Source of the DNA: Rhizobium favelukesii
GTDB taxonomy: Bacteria > Pseudomonadota > Alphaproteobacteria > Rhizobiales > Rhizobiaceae
Assembly: GCF_000577275.2 (NCBI RefSeq)
Contig: NZ_HG916852.1
Location: forward strand, 2,917,001-2,981,000
Reading direction: 5' to 3'
Length of the DNA stretch: 64,000 nt
Both the position numbers and the translations under genes were made by a program. A model generated the notes under the pieces. The model worked only from the letters and a program-made list of their open reading frames with translations. It had not been told where the DNA came from and ran no database searches. This document shows positions 37,446-46,396 of the stretch, piece after piece (within the stretch, counting starts at the first letter, position 1; every line of letters starts with the position of its first letter).

Positions 37446-38459
37446 TTATTTCCTGAGCGCGTCGCGCAGCGTCTGGGTGGCGACGGAAATCGCGCTGCGT
37501 ACCGCCGGTGTCTCGGCAATGGCGTTGAGAAGCACAAAGTCGTGGATCGTCCCGTTATAGCGGATCGAGGTCACCTTGACGCCGGCCTGGCTCAGCTTCC
37601 GGCCATAGGCCTCACCTTCGTCGCGCAGCACGTCGTTCTCATCGGTGATGATCAGTGCCGGCGGCAGGCCGTTCAGCTGATCGAGCGATGCCTGCAGCGG
37701 TGAAGCAGTCGGTTGCTTGCGCTTGGCTTCATCGGGCAGATAGGCGTTCCAGAACCACTTCATCGCCTCCTTCGTCAGCCACGGACCGTTGGCGAACTGG
37801 TTGTAGGAGCCGGTCTCGAAGTTGGCGTCCGTCACCGGATAGAAAAGAACCTGTTGGTCGATCGCCGGGCCGCCGCGCTCCTTGGCAAGCAAGGTGACTG
37901 CCGCCGCCATGTTGCCGCCCACGCTATCGCCGGCCACCGCCAGGCGGCTTGCGTCGACATTGAATTCCTTCTCATGCTCGGCGACATATTTCGTGGCGGC
38001 GTAGGCCTGCTCGATCGCGATCGGATAGCGCGCCTCCGGCGAGCGCTCGTAGTCAACGAAGACGACGGCGGCCTTGGCGCCATTGGCGATTTCGCGCACG
38101 AGGCGGTCATGCGTGTCGGCATCGCCGAGAACCCAACCGCCGCCGTGGAAATACATCACGACAGGAAGCTTGCCCTTCGCACTTTCCGGACGAACGATGC
38201 GCAACTTGATGCTGCCGGTCGGACCGGCCTTGATCGTCCCGTTTTCTTCCTTTGCCGCAAGCTTCTTGACGTCGCCCTTCTGCGCGCCAGCAAGCACGCC
38301 ACGGGCGTCGGCGGGAGACAGCGTATAAATCGGCTTGGCGCCGGCCAGCGCGTCGATGAACTTTTGGGTCGTCGGTTCCAGTACCGGATCGGCCGCGGCG
38401 CCGAAGGTGGTGGCTGCCAGGATAGTTGCTGCGGAGACTGCGGTCTTTACGGTCGACAT
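37446..38459 (-). CDS. Exported HSL-type alpha/beta-hydrolase (esterase)
   Basis: The 337-residue protein has a signal peptide (MSTVKTAVSAATILAATTFG) and the hormone-sensitive-lipase fold. The oxyanion motif HGGGW is at 105-109, the nucleophile Ser179 in AGDSVGGNM, and the acid and His in ITDENDVLRD and GTIHDF. ATG 38459 was chosen over 38495 because it starts the signal peptide. It is divergent from an OhrR-like regulator across 160 bases with repeated operator-like elements, so it is probably that regulator's target. It is probably periplasmic. Confidence 0.88.
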   Translation of the reverse strand: MSTVKTAVSAATILAATTFGAAADPVLEPTTQKFIDALAGAKPIYTLSPADARGVLAGAQKGDVKKLAAKEENGTIKAGPTGSIKLRIVRPESAKGKLPVVMYFHGGGWVLGDADTHDRLVREIANGAKAAVVFVDYERSPEARYPIAIEQAYAATKYVAEHEKEFNVDASRLAVAGDSVGGNMAAAVTLLAKERGGPAIDQQVLFYPVTDANFETGSYNQFANGPWLTKEAMKWFWNAYLPDEAKRKQPTASPLQASLDQLNGLPPALIITDENDVLRDEGEAYGRKLSQAGVKVTSIRYNGTIHDFVLLNAIAETPAVRSAISVATQTLRDALRK

Positions 38460-38500
38460 TGTTTTGTCCTTCCGGTTGCGGTTCGTCGTGAACACGCATT

Positions 38501-38604
38501 TTATTTATCGTGCGATTATTTATTGTACGATATAAAACTCGGCATGGCTCCCATGCGAAAAACTTCATTGCGATTATTTATCGCGCGATATATTGTTGCG
38601 CAAT
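38501..38604. promoter_or_regulatory. Tandem operator-like elements between esterase and MarR genes
   Basis: TTATTTATCGTGCGAT (38501-38516) and TTATTTATCGCGCGAT (from 38575) are near-identical; each is followed within a few bases by a second half element (TTGTACGATA, TTGTTGCGCAAT). The two units are about 73 bases apart, close to seven DNA turns, in an AT-rich promoter region. They are probable sites for the MarR regulator. Confidence 0.6.
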
Positions 38605-38620
38605 TTTGGAGATCACAGAT

Positions 38621-39058
38621 ATGAGCGACGATCTGAACCTCGACGATTTCGTCTGCTTCGCGCTTTACACCGCGAACCACGCTATGAACCGCGTCTACAA
38701 GCCGCTGCTTGACGCCCTGGACCTCACATACCCGCAATATCTGGTGATGGTCACCCTCTGGAACGAAGACGGTCAGACCGTCGGCGGCATTGGTGAGAAG
38801 CTGCTCCTCGAGTCGAGCACCCTCACCCCGCTTCTTAAGCGCCTGGAAGCGATAGGCTACGTCAAGCGCGAGCGTGGCAAGAACGATGAGCGCGTCGTCA
38901 TCATCCGCTTGACCGGGGAAGGCCGGGAACTCAGACAACGCGCGGCTGCCATCCCCCGCTGCATCGCCGAGGCGTCAGGCAGGGAATTCGCAGAACTGAA
39001 GCGGCTAGGGGCCGACGTCATCGCACTGCGCGACGCGCTGCAACGCAAAACGGCCTAA
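38621..39058 (+). CDS. OhrR-like MarR-family regulator
   Basis: The 145-residue winged-helix protein resembles OhrR, the organic-peroxide sensor: LDDFVCFALYTANHAMNRVY carries the reactive-type Cys12, followed by YPQYLVMVTLWNEDG and the wing KRERGKNDERVVIIRLT. OhrR is derepressed when this cysteine is oxidised. No ohr gene is adjacent; instead the divergent gene is an exported esterase, so the inducer and target may differ from classical OhrR. ATG 38621 was chosen; GGAG lies about 14 bases upstream. Confidence 0.85.
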   Translation: MSDDLNLDDFVCFALYTANHAMNRVYKPLLDALDLTYPQYLVMVTLWNEDGQTVGGIGEKLLLESSTLTPLLKRLEAIGYVKRERGKNDERVVIIRLTGEGRELRQRAAAIPRCIAEASGREFAELKRLGADVIALRDALQRKTA

Positions 39059-39071
39059 ACTCCGCTGCCGA

Positions 39072-40490
39072 CTAGGTCCGTCGCTTCTTCGACTCGTACG
39101 GATTGTCAGGCGAGCGGTAGTGGATGCGGATCGGCACGCTCGGCATGTCGAAATCAGCACGCAGGCCATTGATCAGATAACGCGTATAGGATTCCGGCAA
39201 CGCGTCCGAACGCGTGCAGGAAATCATGAAGGCCGGCGGGCGCGCCTTCACCTGCGTCATGTACTTGAGCTTGATGCGGCGGCCGGAGACTGCCGGCGGC
39301 GGGTGCTGCACCTGCTGCTGTTCCAGCCAGCGATTGAGGCGCGCCGTCGAAATGCGCTTGTTCCAGACCTCGTCCGTATCGATGATCGACTGCATCAGCT
39401 TGTCGAGACCACGCCCCGTCTGGCCGGAGATCGGTACAGCGCGGATGCCGCGCGCCTGCGGCAGCAGCCGGTCGGTCTTTTCGCGCAGATCGGCCAAAAC
39501 CGCCTGCGGATCCTCGATCATGTCCCACTTGTTGAAGGCGAGCACAGCAGCACGGCCCTCACGCAGCACCAGATCGACGATGTGCAGATCCTGTTTCTCG
39601 AACGGGATCGTCGCGTCGAAGACGACGACGACGAGTTCGGCAAAGCGGATGGCGCGCAGCGCATCGGCGACCGAAAGCTTTTCCAGCTTCTCGATCACCT
39701 TTGCCTTGCGGCGCATGCCTGCCGTGTCGAACATCTTGATCGTGCGGCCGCGCCAGTCCCACTCGACGGAGATGGAATCGCGCGTAATACCGGCTTCCGG
39801 CCCGGTCAGCAGCCGGTCTTCGCCGAGGAAGCGATTGATCAGCGTCGACTTGCCGGCATTCGGGCGGCCGACGATCGCCACGCGCAGCGGCTTGCTGTCG
39901 TCGTAAGCCGGCTCTTCCTCGCCGTCGGCGCCGGTCGACTGCGGGATATCGACATCAGTGACGGCGACATCTTCCTTCGGTGGAAACGCACGCTCCTCGC
40001 CAAGCGCCGCAACGATCGCGTCGCGCAGGTCGAGCATACCCTGTCCGTGTTCGGCCGAAATCGGCGTGGGCTCCCCGAGGCCCAGCGAGTAGGCATCATA
40101 GAAACCAGCGTCGGAGCCGCGCGCTTCGGACTTGTTGGCGACCAGTATCACCGGTTTGCCGCGACGGCGCAGCATCTCGGCGAGCGCCGTATCGACAGGC
40201 GTCAGACCGGTCTTGGCGTCGACGACGAACAGAGAGAGATCGGCTTCGTCGATCGCCGCCTCGGTCTGCGCGCGCATCCGCCCCTGCAGGCTCTCTTCGT
40301 GGGCCTCCTCAAGGCCAGCGGTGTCGACGATGGTAAAGCGCAGGTCGACCAGCCGCGCGTCGCCGGGGCGGCGGTCGCGGGTGACACCCGGCGTGTCATC
40401 GACGAGCGCCAGCTTCTTTCCAACCAAGCGGTTGAAAAGCGTCGACTTGCCAACATTCGGGCGACCGACGATGGCGACCGTAAAGCTCAT
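39072..40490 (-). CDS. der: Ribosome-assembly GTPase Der (EngA)
   Basis: The 472-residue protein has two GTPase domains in tandem, with P-loops GRPNVGKST (9-17) and GRPNAGKST (near 209), G3 motifs VDTAGLEE and FDTAGMRR, and G4 motifs ANKSE and FNKWD, plus a C-terminal KH-like domain ([19 protein letters not shown]). It acts in 50S subunit assembly and is essential in most bacteria. The first G4 reads NKSE instead of NKVD/NKID. It follows the TPR membrane gene by 15 bases and is probably cotranscribed. Confidence 0.98.
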   Translation of the reverse strand: MSFTVAIVGRPNVGKSTLFNRLVGKKLALVDDTPGVTRDRRPGDARLVDLRFTIVDTAGLEEAHEESLQGRMRAQTEAAIDEADLSLFVVDAKTGLTPVDTALAEMLRRRGKPVILVANKSEARGSDAGFYDAYSLGLGEPTPISAEHGQGMLDLRDAIVAALGEERAFPPKEDVAVTDVDIPQSTGADGEEEPAYDDSKPLRVAIVGRPNAGKSTLINRFLGEDRLLTGPEAGITRDSISVEWDWRGRTIKMFDTAGMRRKAKVIEKLEKLSVADALRAIRFAELVVVVFDATIPFEKQDLHIVDLVLREGRAAVLAFNKWDMIEDPQAVLADLREKTDRLLPQARGIRAVPISGQTGRGLDKLMQSIIDTDEVWNKRISTARLNRWLEQQQVQHPPPAVSGRRIKLKYMTQVKARPPAFMISCTRSDALPESYTRYLINGLRADFDMPSVPIRIHYRSPDNPYESKKRRT

Positions 40491-40505
40491 TGAAATTCCT
40501 TACAT

Positions 40506-41189
40506 TCAGCCCTGTGCGGCGGGCGCCTTGCCGGATGCGGTGATGTTATCAAGCATCATCTGGGCACGATTGGCAACATTGCGCGGGCTCTGCGCATCAT
40601 CGGCGATCGCCTGGAACCATTGGCGCGCCTGCGTCATGTTGCCGGCCTTATAGGCGGCAAGGCCGAGTGCCTCGCGGGCGGAGTGACGGAAGGCGTTGCC
40701 GGGAACAGCCATTTCCTCGACATGCGCGGAAACCTGATCGTAGGTGCCACCTTCGATCAGCAGCCAGCCAGCCCGCATCTTGGCGGCATCGCGAACGGCC
40801 TGTGGTGCTGCGTTGTCCTTGCCGATCACGTCGAAGGCGGAAACGGCACCTGGTGTATCGCCCTTCTGCGCCAGCACGGTGGCTGCACGCATCCGCGCCA
40901 GGATCGGGTAAGCTCCGTGACCTTCCTTTTCCAGCTTATTGAGCGCGGCCAGCGCCTCGTCGTTCTTGTTCTCGTCAGCGAGCTTCATGGCAGCAATGAA
41001 CTGGTCGCCCGTGCCGGAGGACTGGTTGTCGTCCCAATACTCATAGACCTTGTAGCCGACGGTACCGAGGACGATCAGGACGGCAAGCGCAATCAGGTAG
41101 CGGCCGAACCGGCGCCATGCGCCCTTCACTTGGTCGGAACGCAGTTCTTCATTGACTTCACGAATGAAGCTGTCGTCGTTGAATGCCAT
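40506..41189 (-). CDS. YfgM-like TPR membrane protein
   Basis: The 227-residue protein has one membrane segment (RYLIALAVLIVLGTVGYKVY, about 29-48) with a short cytosolic N-terminus and a periplasmic TPR-like domain (DEALAALNKLEKEGHGAYPI, ALGLAAYKAGNMTQARQWF). It matches the TPR_21/YfgM family, which interacts with SecYEG and periplasmic chaperones in E. coli. ATG 41189 was chosen over an extension to 41318. The yfgM-like gene next to der mirrors enteric yfgM-bamB-der. Confidence 0.88.
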   Translation of the reverse strand: MAFNDDSFIREVNEELRSDQVKGAWRRFGRYLIALAVLIVLGTVGYKVYEYWDDNQSSGTGDQFIAAMKLADENKNDEALAALNKLEKEGHGAYPILARMRAATVLAQKGDTPGAVSAFDVIGKDNAAPQAVRDAAKMRAGWLLIEGGTYDQVSAHVEEMAVPGNAFRHSAREALGLAAYKAGNMTQARQWFQAIADDAQSPRNVANRAQMMLDNITASGKAPAAQG

Positions 41190-41292
41190 TCTCGTCTCCG
41201 GCCGCGGATATGCTTCGTCATGCGGGTTGCACGCACATTGTGGGCCTTCTACCCCATTTTTCAGCAGTTGTAAGGGGGATTGGAAAGATTCG

Positions 41293-41877
41293 TCACATAA
41301 CGATCGGCGCCACGCCAATCAACAGCTCGTGCAGCTTGAACGTGATGAGTGCCCAGGCAACGACGCCGATGATCACGGCATAGAGATCATACTTTCCCGA
41401 GACGAAAGGACGCAGGGTGAGCTCGCCGGCGCGCTCGCGGCGCTTCAGCGCAATGCGCAGGATCACGCCCCATGCGAGGAAGGCACCGAACAGCAGCACC
41501 GAGGAAGTCTCGCCGTTGGCCAAGAGGTGTGAGAAAGCCCAGATCTTCACCGACAGCACCATAGGATGCTTTGTCTTGACCGCGATATGCCCCGCCGGTA
41601 GCAGCGAGGCGACGAGACAGATGATGGCGAGCAGCATCAGCGTCAGGGTGACGTGCGCCATCCATACCGGCGGGGTGTAGAGCATGCCAGTCACCTGGCG
41701 GGCCTGACCAAAGCCGTAGATCAGCAGGATCAGCGAGAGGATGCTGACAATGGAGTAAGCGATCTTCCAGCCGTGCTCGCCGAGGCTGTCGATCATGGAC
41801 TGTCGAAGGCCGGGCGCAATGACGCGGATCAGATGAAGCCCGAGGAAAATGATGATCCCGACGATTAGCAATGTCAT
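41293..41877 (-). CDS. NnrU-family membrane protein
   Basis: The 194-residue protein has about five or six membrane segments and matches NnrU (LLIVGIIIFLGLHLIRVIAP, KHPMVLSVKIWAFSHLLANG, LRPFVSGKYDLYAVIIG). NnrU was described in Rhodobacter in connection with nitric oxide respiration, but many family members are outside denitrification clusters, and no nor or nir genes are present here. It is divergent from the deacetylase-like gene. Confidence 0.85.
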   Translation of the reverse strand: MTLLIVGIIIFLGLHLIRVIAPGLRQSMIDSLGEHGWKIAYSIVSILSLILLIYGFGQARQVTGMLYTPPVWMAHVTLTLMLLAIICLVASLLPAGHIAVKTKHPMVLSVKIWAFSHLLANGETSSVLLFGAFLAWGVILRIALKRRERAGELTLRPFVSGKYDLYAVIIGVVAWALITFKLHELLIGVAPIVM

Positions 41878-41994
41878 GGCGATCTCCTGTGCGTTTTCCG
41901 AGACTTAGCCGCAGCCGGCGAAAAACGCCAGCGTCACCGCAGCTTCGCCGCATTTCTGTAACAGGAAAGCCGCAAACAAATTGTCGCGGTGTCC

Positions 41995-42993
41995 ATGTTT
42001 CATTCGTTTTTCAAAGCCTCCCTCGCTCTTTCTTTGTTCATTCCCGGCGCAGCGGGCGCCAACGACCAGCCGAAGCAGCTGGTGATGATCTCGTTCGACG
42101 GTGCGCACGACAATGCGCTCTGGCAGAAAAGCCGTGAGATGGCGGCGAAGAACGGCGCGCATTTCACCTACTTCCTCTCCTGCACCTTCCTGATGAACCA
42201 GGCCGCCAAAAAGGCCTATCAGGCACCGCACCAGAAACAGGGCAAGTCGAATGTCGGCTTCGCCCAGAGCGACGACGAAATCCGCGAGCGGCTCGGCAAT
42301 ATCTGGCACGCCCACCTCGAGGGCCACGACATCTCGAGCCATGCCTGCGGCCATTTCGACGGGCGGCAGTGGAGCGAGGCCGACTGGTCGAAAGAATTCG
42401 CGACCTTCCATGCCACGCTGAAGAACGCCTGGAAGAGCGTCGATCTCGAAGAGCCGAACGGCTGGCAGGAGTTGGTCGACCACGGCATCCGTGGCTTTCG
42501 TGCACCCTACCTCTCGGCAACGCCGGGCGCAGACATGATCGCTGCGGAGAAGACGGCTGGCTTCGCCTATGACGCAAGCCTGGTGACCAAGGGACCGGCC
42601 ATTCCGGTCGAGGAAGCCGGCATCGTGCGCTTCGGCTTGCCGCTGATCCCTGAAGGCCCGCGCGAGAAGCCGATTATCGGCATGGACTACAACCTGTTCG
42701 TTCGACACTCCAATGGCACTGAGGACAAGGCCGATTCGAAGGCATTCGAAGACCGCTCCTATGCGGCCTTCAAGGAGGCATTCGACAAGCAGTATTCAGG
42801 CAACCGCATCCCGCTGCAGCTCGGCTTCCATTTCGTGGAGATGAACGGCGGCGCTTATTGGCGCGCGCTCGACCGGCTTGTCAGCGATGTCTGTCGCCGC
42901 GCCGATGTCGCCTGCGTCAGCTATTCCGAGGCGATCCCGATGATCGAGGCGCGCGGCAAGTTGCTGGCGCAGACGCAGACCTCGGGGCTTTAA
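41995..42993 (+). CDS. Secreted polysaccharide-deacetylase-like protein
   Basis: The 332-residue protein has a signal peptide (FFKASLALSLFIPGAAGAND) and NodB-homology motifs: ISFDGAHDN (motif 1, first Asp of the usual TFDDG kept but the second replaced), ISSHACGHFDG (motif 2, HxxxH) and GFRAPYLSATPG (motif 3). The altered motif 1 means activity is uncertain. GTG 41989 is an alternative start two codons upstream. A 16-bp hairpin ends the gene. A role in cell-wall or exopolysaccharide deacetylation is inferred. Confidence 0.8.
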   Translation: MFHSFFKASLALSLFIPGAAGANDQPKQLVMISFDGAHDNALWQKSREMAAKNGAHFTYFLSCTFLMNQAAKKAYQAPHQKQGKSNVGFAQSDDEIRERLGNIWHAHLEGHDISSHACGHFDGRQWSEADWSKEFATFHATLKNAWKSVDLEEPNGWQELVDHGIRGFRAPYLSATPGADMIAAEKTAGFAYDASLVTKGPAIPVEEAGIVRFGLPLIPEGPREKPIIGMDYNLFVRHSNGTEDKADSKAFEDRSYAAFKEAFDKQYSGNRIPLQLGFHFVEMNGGAYWRALDRLVSDVCRRADVACVSYSEAIPMIEARGKLLAQTQTSGL

Positions 42994-43042
42994 GCGAGCA
43001 TTGCGGCGCCTTACATCCTTCCCTGTGCTTGCAGCGAATGAA

Positions 43043-43079
43043 AAACGCCGCGCGTCAGCCTGACGCGCGGCGTTTGTTT
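43043..43079. terminator. Bidirectional terminator between deacetylase and bacA
   Basis: A 16-bp near-perfect stem with A-run before and T-run after (AAACGCCGCGCGTCAG paired with its complement, then GTTTT) lies between two convergent genes and can serve both. Confidence 0.9.
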
Positions 43080-43095
43080 TCACCGAACGATAGCG

Positions 43096-44361
43096 TTAGC
43101 CGTCGGCGTGGATGATGCCTGCTTCGCGCTCCAGGTAGCGCTGGTCGATATCAGGCAGCGGCTCGCCCTCGATCGCGGATTCGAAGGTGCGCAGGCGCTT
43201 GTAGATCGACAAGAGTTCAACGATCGTCGTCCAGGAGTTGACGAGATACTGGAACGAGCCGCGCACCTGATCGAAGACATTGTTGATCTGCGTCAGCAGG
43301 CCGAGCGTCAGCTTGCCGGCCACGATCGACGGCACGAGCACGATCAGGCTGAACAGGTTGTCGGCCTGCAGATAGAAAATGCGGGCGACGTTGAAATACA
43401 TGTAGTGGAAATAGAGCCGGAAATAGTTGCGGCGCACGTTGGCGAAGAGTTCGGCGACCGTCGGCGGCGTTGCCCGGTCGGCATGGTCTTCGCCGTAGAC
43501 GAGTTCCTTGCGGTAGGATGCTTCGACGCGCTGGTTGCGGAACTCCAACCCCGGCAGCTTGATGCCGACGAGCCCGAGGAAGACAGTGCCGAAGATCGAC
43601 CAGAAGAGCGCTGCCCAGACGAGCGCATGCGGCACCTCGCCGATCAGCGGCAGCTCGGTGATGTTGGAGCCGATCTTGAACAGCACGGGCAGGAAGGCGA
43701 TCAGCGTCATGACCGAGCTGACGAGGCTGACGCCGAGGCTTTCAACCGTCGAGGAGAAGCGCATCGTGTCTTCCTGAACACGCTGCGAGGCACCCTCGAT
43801 GTGTCGAAGCTTCGGCCAGTGCGCCATGTAGTATTCGTTCATCGCCGTGCGCCAGCGGAAAATCCAGTGGCTGACGAAGAAGAGATTGAGGACACCGACG
43901 GTGATCGCCACGAAGGCGATGCCGGCAAAGCCGAGCATGCCGAGGTAGAGCTGCGCTGCAGTGACCGGTGCCGTTTTCGCGAGAGCCTGCTGAATGAGAT
44001 CATAGAACGGTCCGTACCAGGCATTGATGGCGACGCTCACCTGAACCGAGAAATAGGTATTGAAGATGATCAGCGCGGAGCCCAGCACCGACCACATCTG
44101 CCAGCGGTGCGGGCTATAGGTGAACCAGAAACTGGCAAAGAGCGCGACCGCCAACACATAGTAGATGTAGAACCACAGGAACGGGGCCGACCAGAAGACA
44201 GACACACCAATCGGCGCCTCCTGACCTGACGCCAGGGGCGGCAGGCCGACCACCGCACCGAGGCCGGAACCCACGAAATACCAAATGAGAACGGCAAGAA
44301 GCGCCCAAGCAACAGCTGAGATGAAGAAGAGGCTAGGCTTGGGGAAGTAGGATACGAACAC
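43096..44361 (-). CDS. bacA: SbmA/BacA family peptide transporter
   Basis: The 421-residue inner-membrane protein belongs to the SbmA/BacA family of proton-driven peptide importers. It starts [20 protein letters not shown] and keeps [31 protein letters not shown] and [20 protein letters not shown]. BacA protects rhizobia from nodule cysteine-rich peptides in IRLC legumes and affects very-long-chain fatty acid content of lipid A. Size and sequence fit rhizobial BacA rather than the distant BclA type, which is fused to an ATPase. It is monocistronic, with a hairpin upstream and a strong terminator downstream. Confidence 0.92.
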   Translation of the reverse strand: MFVSYFPKPSLFFISAVAWALLAVLIWYFVGSGLGAVVGLPPLASGQEAPIGVSVFWSAPFLWFYIYYVLAVALFASFWFTYSPHRWQMWSVLGSALIIFNTYFSVQVSVAINAWYGPFYDLIQQALAKTAPVTAAQLYLGMLGFAGIAFVAITVGVLNLFFVSHWIFRWRTAMNEYYMAHWPKLRHIEGASQRVQEDTMRFSSTVESLGVSLVSSVMTLIAFLPVLFKIGSNITELPLIGEVPHALVWAALFWSIFGTVFLGLVGIKLPGLEFRNQRVEASYRKELVYGEDHADRATPPTVAELFANVRRNYFRLYFHYMYFNVARIFYLQADNLFSLIVLVPSIVAGKLTLGLLTQINNVFDQVRGSFQYLVNSWTTIVELLSIYKRLRTFESAIEGEPLPDIDQRYLEREAGIIHADG

Positions 44362-44448
44362 GGGAGAGCTTGCTTTCCTGAACTGGAGTCTTCGGAGTCT
44401 CTAAACAGACCAATTGCGGCGAAAACTACGGCAGTTCGCAAAGAGCGG

Positions 44449-44467
44449 CAATGGGCTGACCCCATTG
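44449..44467. terminator. Stem-loop between the MFS gene and bacA
   Basis: CAATGGG and CCCATTG form a 7-bp stem just after the MFS stop codon, with a second GTTAC/GTAAC dyad nearby. No T-run follows. Confidence 0.4.
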
Positions 44468-44485
44468 TTACGCACTTGTAACGCG

Positions 44486-45694
44486 CTATGACAACGTCCT
44501 GGTGACCGGTGTCACCAGCGCCGCGCACACCAGCAGCGCCGCGGCCGCGGCATAGGTCGGCGTCGTGAAGCTGCCCGTTTGCTCGGCCATCCACCCCGCG
44601 ACAATGGGGCCGATGATCTGCCCGGATCCGAATGCTGCCGTCATCGTCGCGAGTATCCGGCGCGGGCTGGCGGGGGACAGTTTGCGACCGATCTGCAGGC
44701 CATAAGCGGTAATCGCGAGGAAGGTTGCCCCAAACAGCGCGCCACCGATGAGCGGCGCTACCGAATGCGGCAGGAGAACGGTTGCCAGCACGCCGACCGC
44801 CTCGATCAGCAGTGCGGCCACGTACACCTTCCCCAGTCCGAGCGGGCGGACGAACGGCTTCCAGGCAAAGAGCGCCACCGAAGCGGTCAGACCGGCGATG
44901 AACCAGCAAAGAAACTCAACGATCGGCCCGGCAGCATCCATGCGCGCGATCGTGACCAGAAACGTGCCGGTGATCACATAGCCGAAGCCGAATAGGCCAT
45001 AAGATGCGGTCACAAGCAGCATCGGTGGGCTCCAGACGATCCGCGGTTCCCTGCCGGTCTGTGCCGCGACAGCCGGGCCTGCCGGCAGCAACCACCAGAC
45101 CGCTATCAGGCTGACTGCCGAATAGACCGCACCACCGATCCAGGACGCTCGCCACGCCTCAGCGCTGCCGTGATAAAACAGCCCGATCAGTAGCACCATG
45201 ACGGACGAGAGCGCGATACCGGCGCCTGGACCACCGAAATGCGCCGCCTGCACATGGTCGTTGCCAGCGATCGCGCCGTGGCTGAGCACGATCTGCGAAC
45301 TGAAAACGAGAGCGAAGGCGCTGGCAACGCCGGCGAGGAAACGGATGACGGCAAAGGCCGGAACGGATGTCGTCATGGCCATGGCGGCAAGGAGGACCGC
45401 GGTTGCCGCAAGAGCAAGGAGCGCGACCTTGCGCTCGCGTCCTTCTGCCCAGCCATAGGCGGCCAGAACGGCACCGACGAGATAACCGACGAAATTCGCT
45501 GAGGCGATAAAGCCCGCATCTGCGGCCGAAAGCGGCACGCCGCTGATCATGCTCGGCAGGATCGGCGTGTAGGAAAAACGGCCGAACCCCATGGCGGCGG
45601 CCATGGCGATTGCGCCTGCCAGCCCGGTTCGGAACAGGTTTTCGGAGGAGGTGTCATTGCGTGCCAACATGGTCTGCTTATCGCGCTGCAGCAT
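44486..45694 (-). CDS. YbfB/YjiJ-family MFS transporter
   Basis: The protein of about 402 residues has 12 predicted membrane segments and the YbfB/YjiJ start GAIAMAAAMGFGRFSYTPILP. The substrate is unknown. Starts at 45709 (TTG), 45694 and 45670 are all in frame and none has a good ribosome binding site, so the N-terminus is uncertain by up to 13 residues. It is divergent from a padR-type gene, which may regulate it; the shared region holds two palindromes. Confidence 0.82.
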   Translation of the reverse strand: MLQRDKQTMLARNDTSSENLFRTGLAGAIAMAAAMGFGRFSYTPILPSMISGVPLSAADAGFIASANFVGYLVGAVLAAYGWAEGRERKVALLALAATAVLLAAMAMTTSVPAFAVIRFLAGVASAFALVFSSQIVLSHGAIAGNDHVQAAHFGGPGAGIALSSVMVLLIGLFYHGSAEAWRASWIGGAVYSAVSLIAVWWLLPAGPAVAAQTGREPRIVWSPPMLLVTASYGLFGFGYVITGTFLVTIARMDAAGPIVEFLCWFIAGLTASVALFAWKPFVRPLGLGKVYVAALLIEAVGVLATVLLPHSVAPLIGGALFGATFLAITAYGLQIGRKLSPASPRRILATMTAAFGSGQIIGPIVAGWMAEQTGSFTTPTYAAAAALLVCAALVTPVTRTLS

Positions 45695-45767
45695 GACGCC
45701 GACAATCAAGATTTTCTGATCGATCGATCAATTGCACGAAATCATCCCTTCGCTCCTTGAAAGCGAT

Positions 45768-45794
45768 TATCTTAAGATATATGTTTTAAGACAT
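45768..45794. promoter_or_regulatory. PadR-type operator candidates
   Basis: TATCTTAAGATA (45768-45779) is a perfect 12-bp palindrome, immediately followed by ATGTTTTAAGACAT (45781-45794), which has the ATGT...ACAT ends typical of PadR sites. Both lie 28-55 bases before the padR-type start. Confidence 0.6.
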
Positions 45795-45822
45795 AGTGAA
45801 AGATACATCGAAGGAGTGACCT

Positions 45823-46392
45823 ATGAGAGGTTTCAGAGGCGGAATGATGGGCGGCGGCGGTTTTCGCATGGGGCGGAAATTCGCGTCGGGCGACTTGCAG
45901 CTGGTGATTCTGGCGCTGCTGGTGGAACAGCCCCGCCACGGCTACGAGCTGATCAAGCTTTTGGAAGAGCGCTCAGGCGGCTTCTATGTTCCAAGCCCCG
46001 GCGTCATCTATCCGGCGCTGACTTACCTGGAAGAAACCGGTCTTGCCGATGTCGAGAGCGAGGGCGCCAAGAAGCTCTATAGCATCACCGAGAGCGGCCG
46101 CAGGCTCGTCGAGGAGAACCGCACGATGATCGACGTGACGCTCTCCAAGTTGGAGGGGATTGCTTCGAAGATGGCGCATGTCCGCAAGATCTTCGACCCC
46201 GAAAGCCGCGTTGGCGAACGAGACGATGACGGCTTTCCGGACGACAAAACCGAAGTTGCGGCGGCGCGCATGTTGCTGAAATCCGCGCTTAGGCTGCGCT
46301 ATCCCTGGTCGAAGGATGAAGCCAAGCGCATCGCCGGCATTCTCGAGCGCGCGGCCGGCGAAATTCTTGCCGGCGGCCGTTCGGGCGCCTAA
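45823..46392 (+). CDS. PadR-family transcriptional regulator
   Basis: The 189-residue protein has a Gly-rich, basic N-terminal arm (MRGFRGGMMGGGGFRMGRKF) followed by the PadR winged helix (LQLVILALLVEQPRHGYELI, SPGVIYPALTYLEETGLADV, KLYSITESGRRLVEENR) and a helical C-terminal dimerisation region. AAGGAG precedes the ATG by seven bases. Palindromes upstream suggest autorepression and control of the divergent MFS transporter. The ligand is unknown. Confidence 0.9.
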   Translation: MRGFRGGMMGGGGFRMGRKFASGDLQLVILALLVEQPRHGYELIKLLEERSGGFYVPSPGVIYPALTYLEETGLADVESEGAKKLYSITESGRRLVEENRTMIDVTLSKLEGIASKMAHVRKIFDPESRVGERDDDGFPDDKTEVAAARMLLKSALRLRYPWSKDEAKRIAGILERAAGEILAGGRSGA

Positions 46393-46396
46393 CGCC

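Noticed and set aside
39120..40493. 457-codon open frame on the plus strand
   Set aside because: It is antisense to der; the Der motifs on the minus strand are unambiguous.
43108..44229. 373-codon open frame on the plus strand, rich in Glu, Asp and Arg
   Set aside because: It is antisense to bacA; the composition is what an inverted membrane-protein gene gives.
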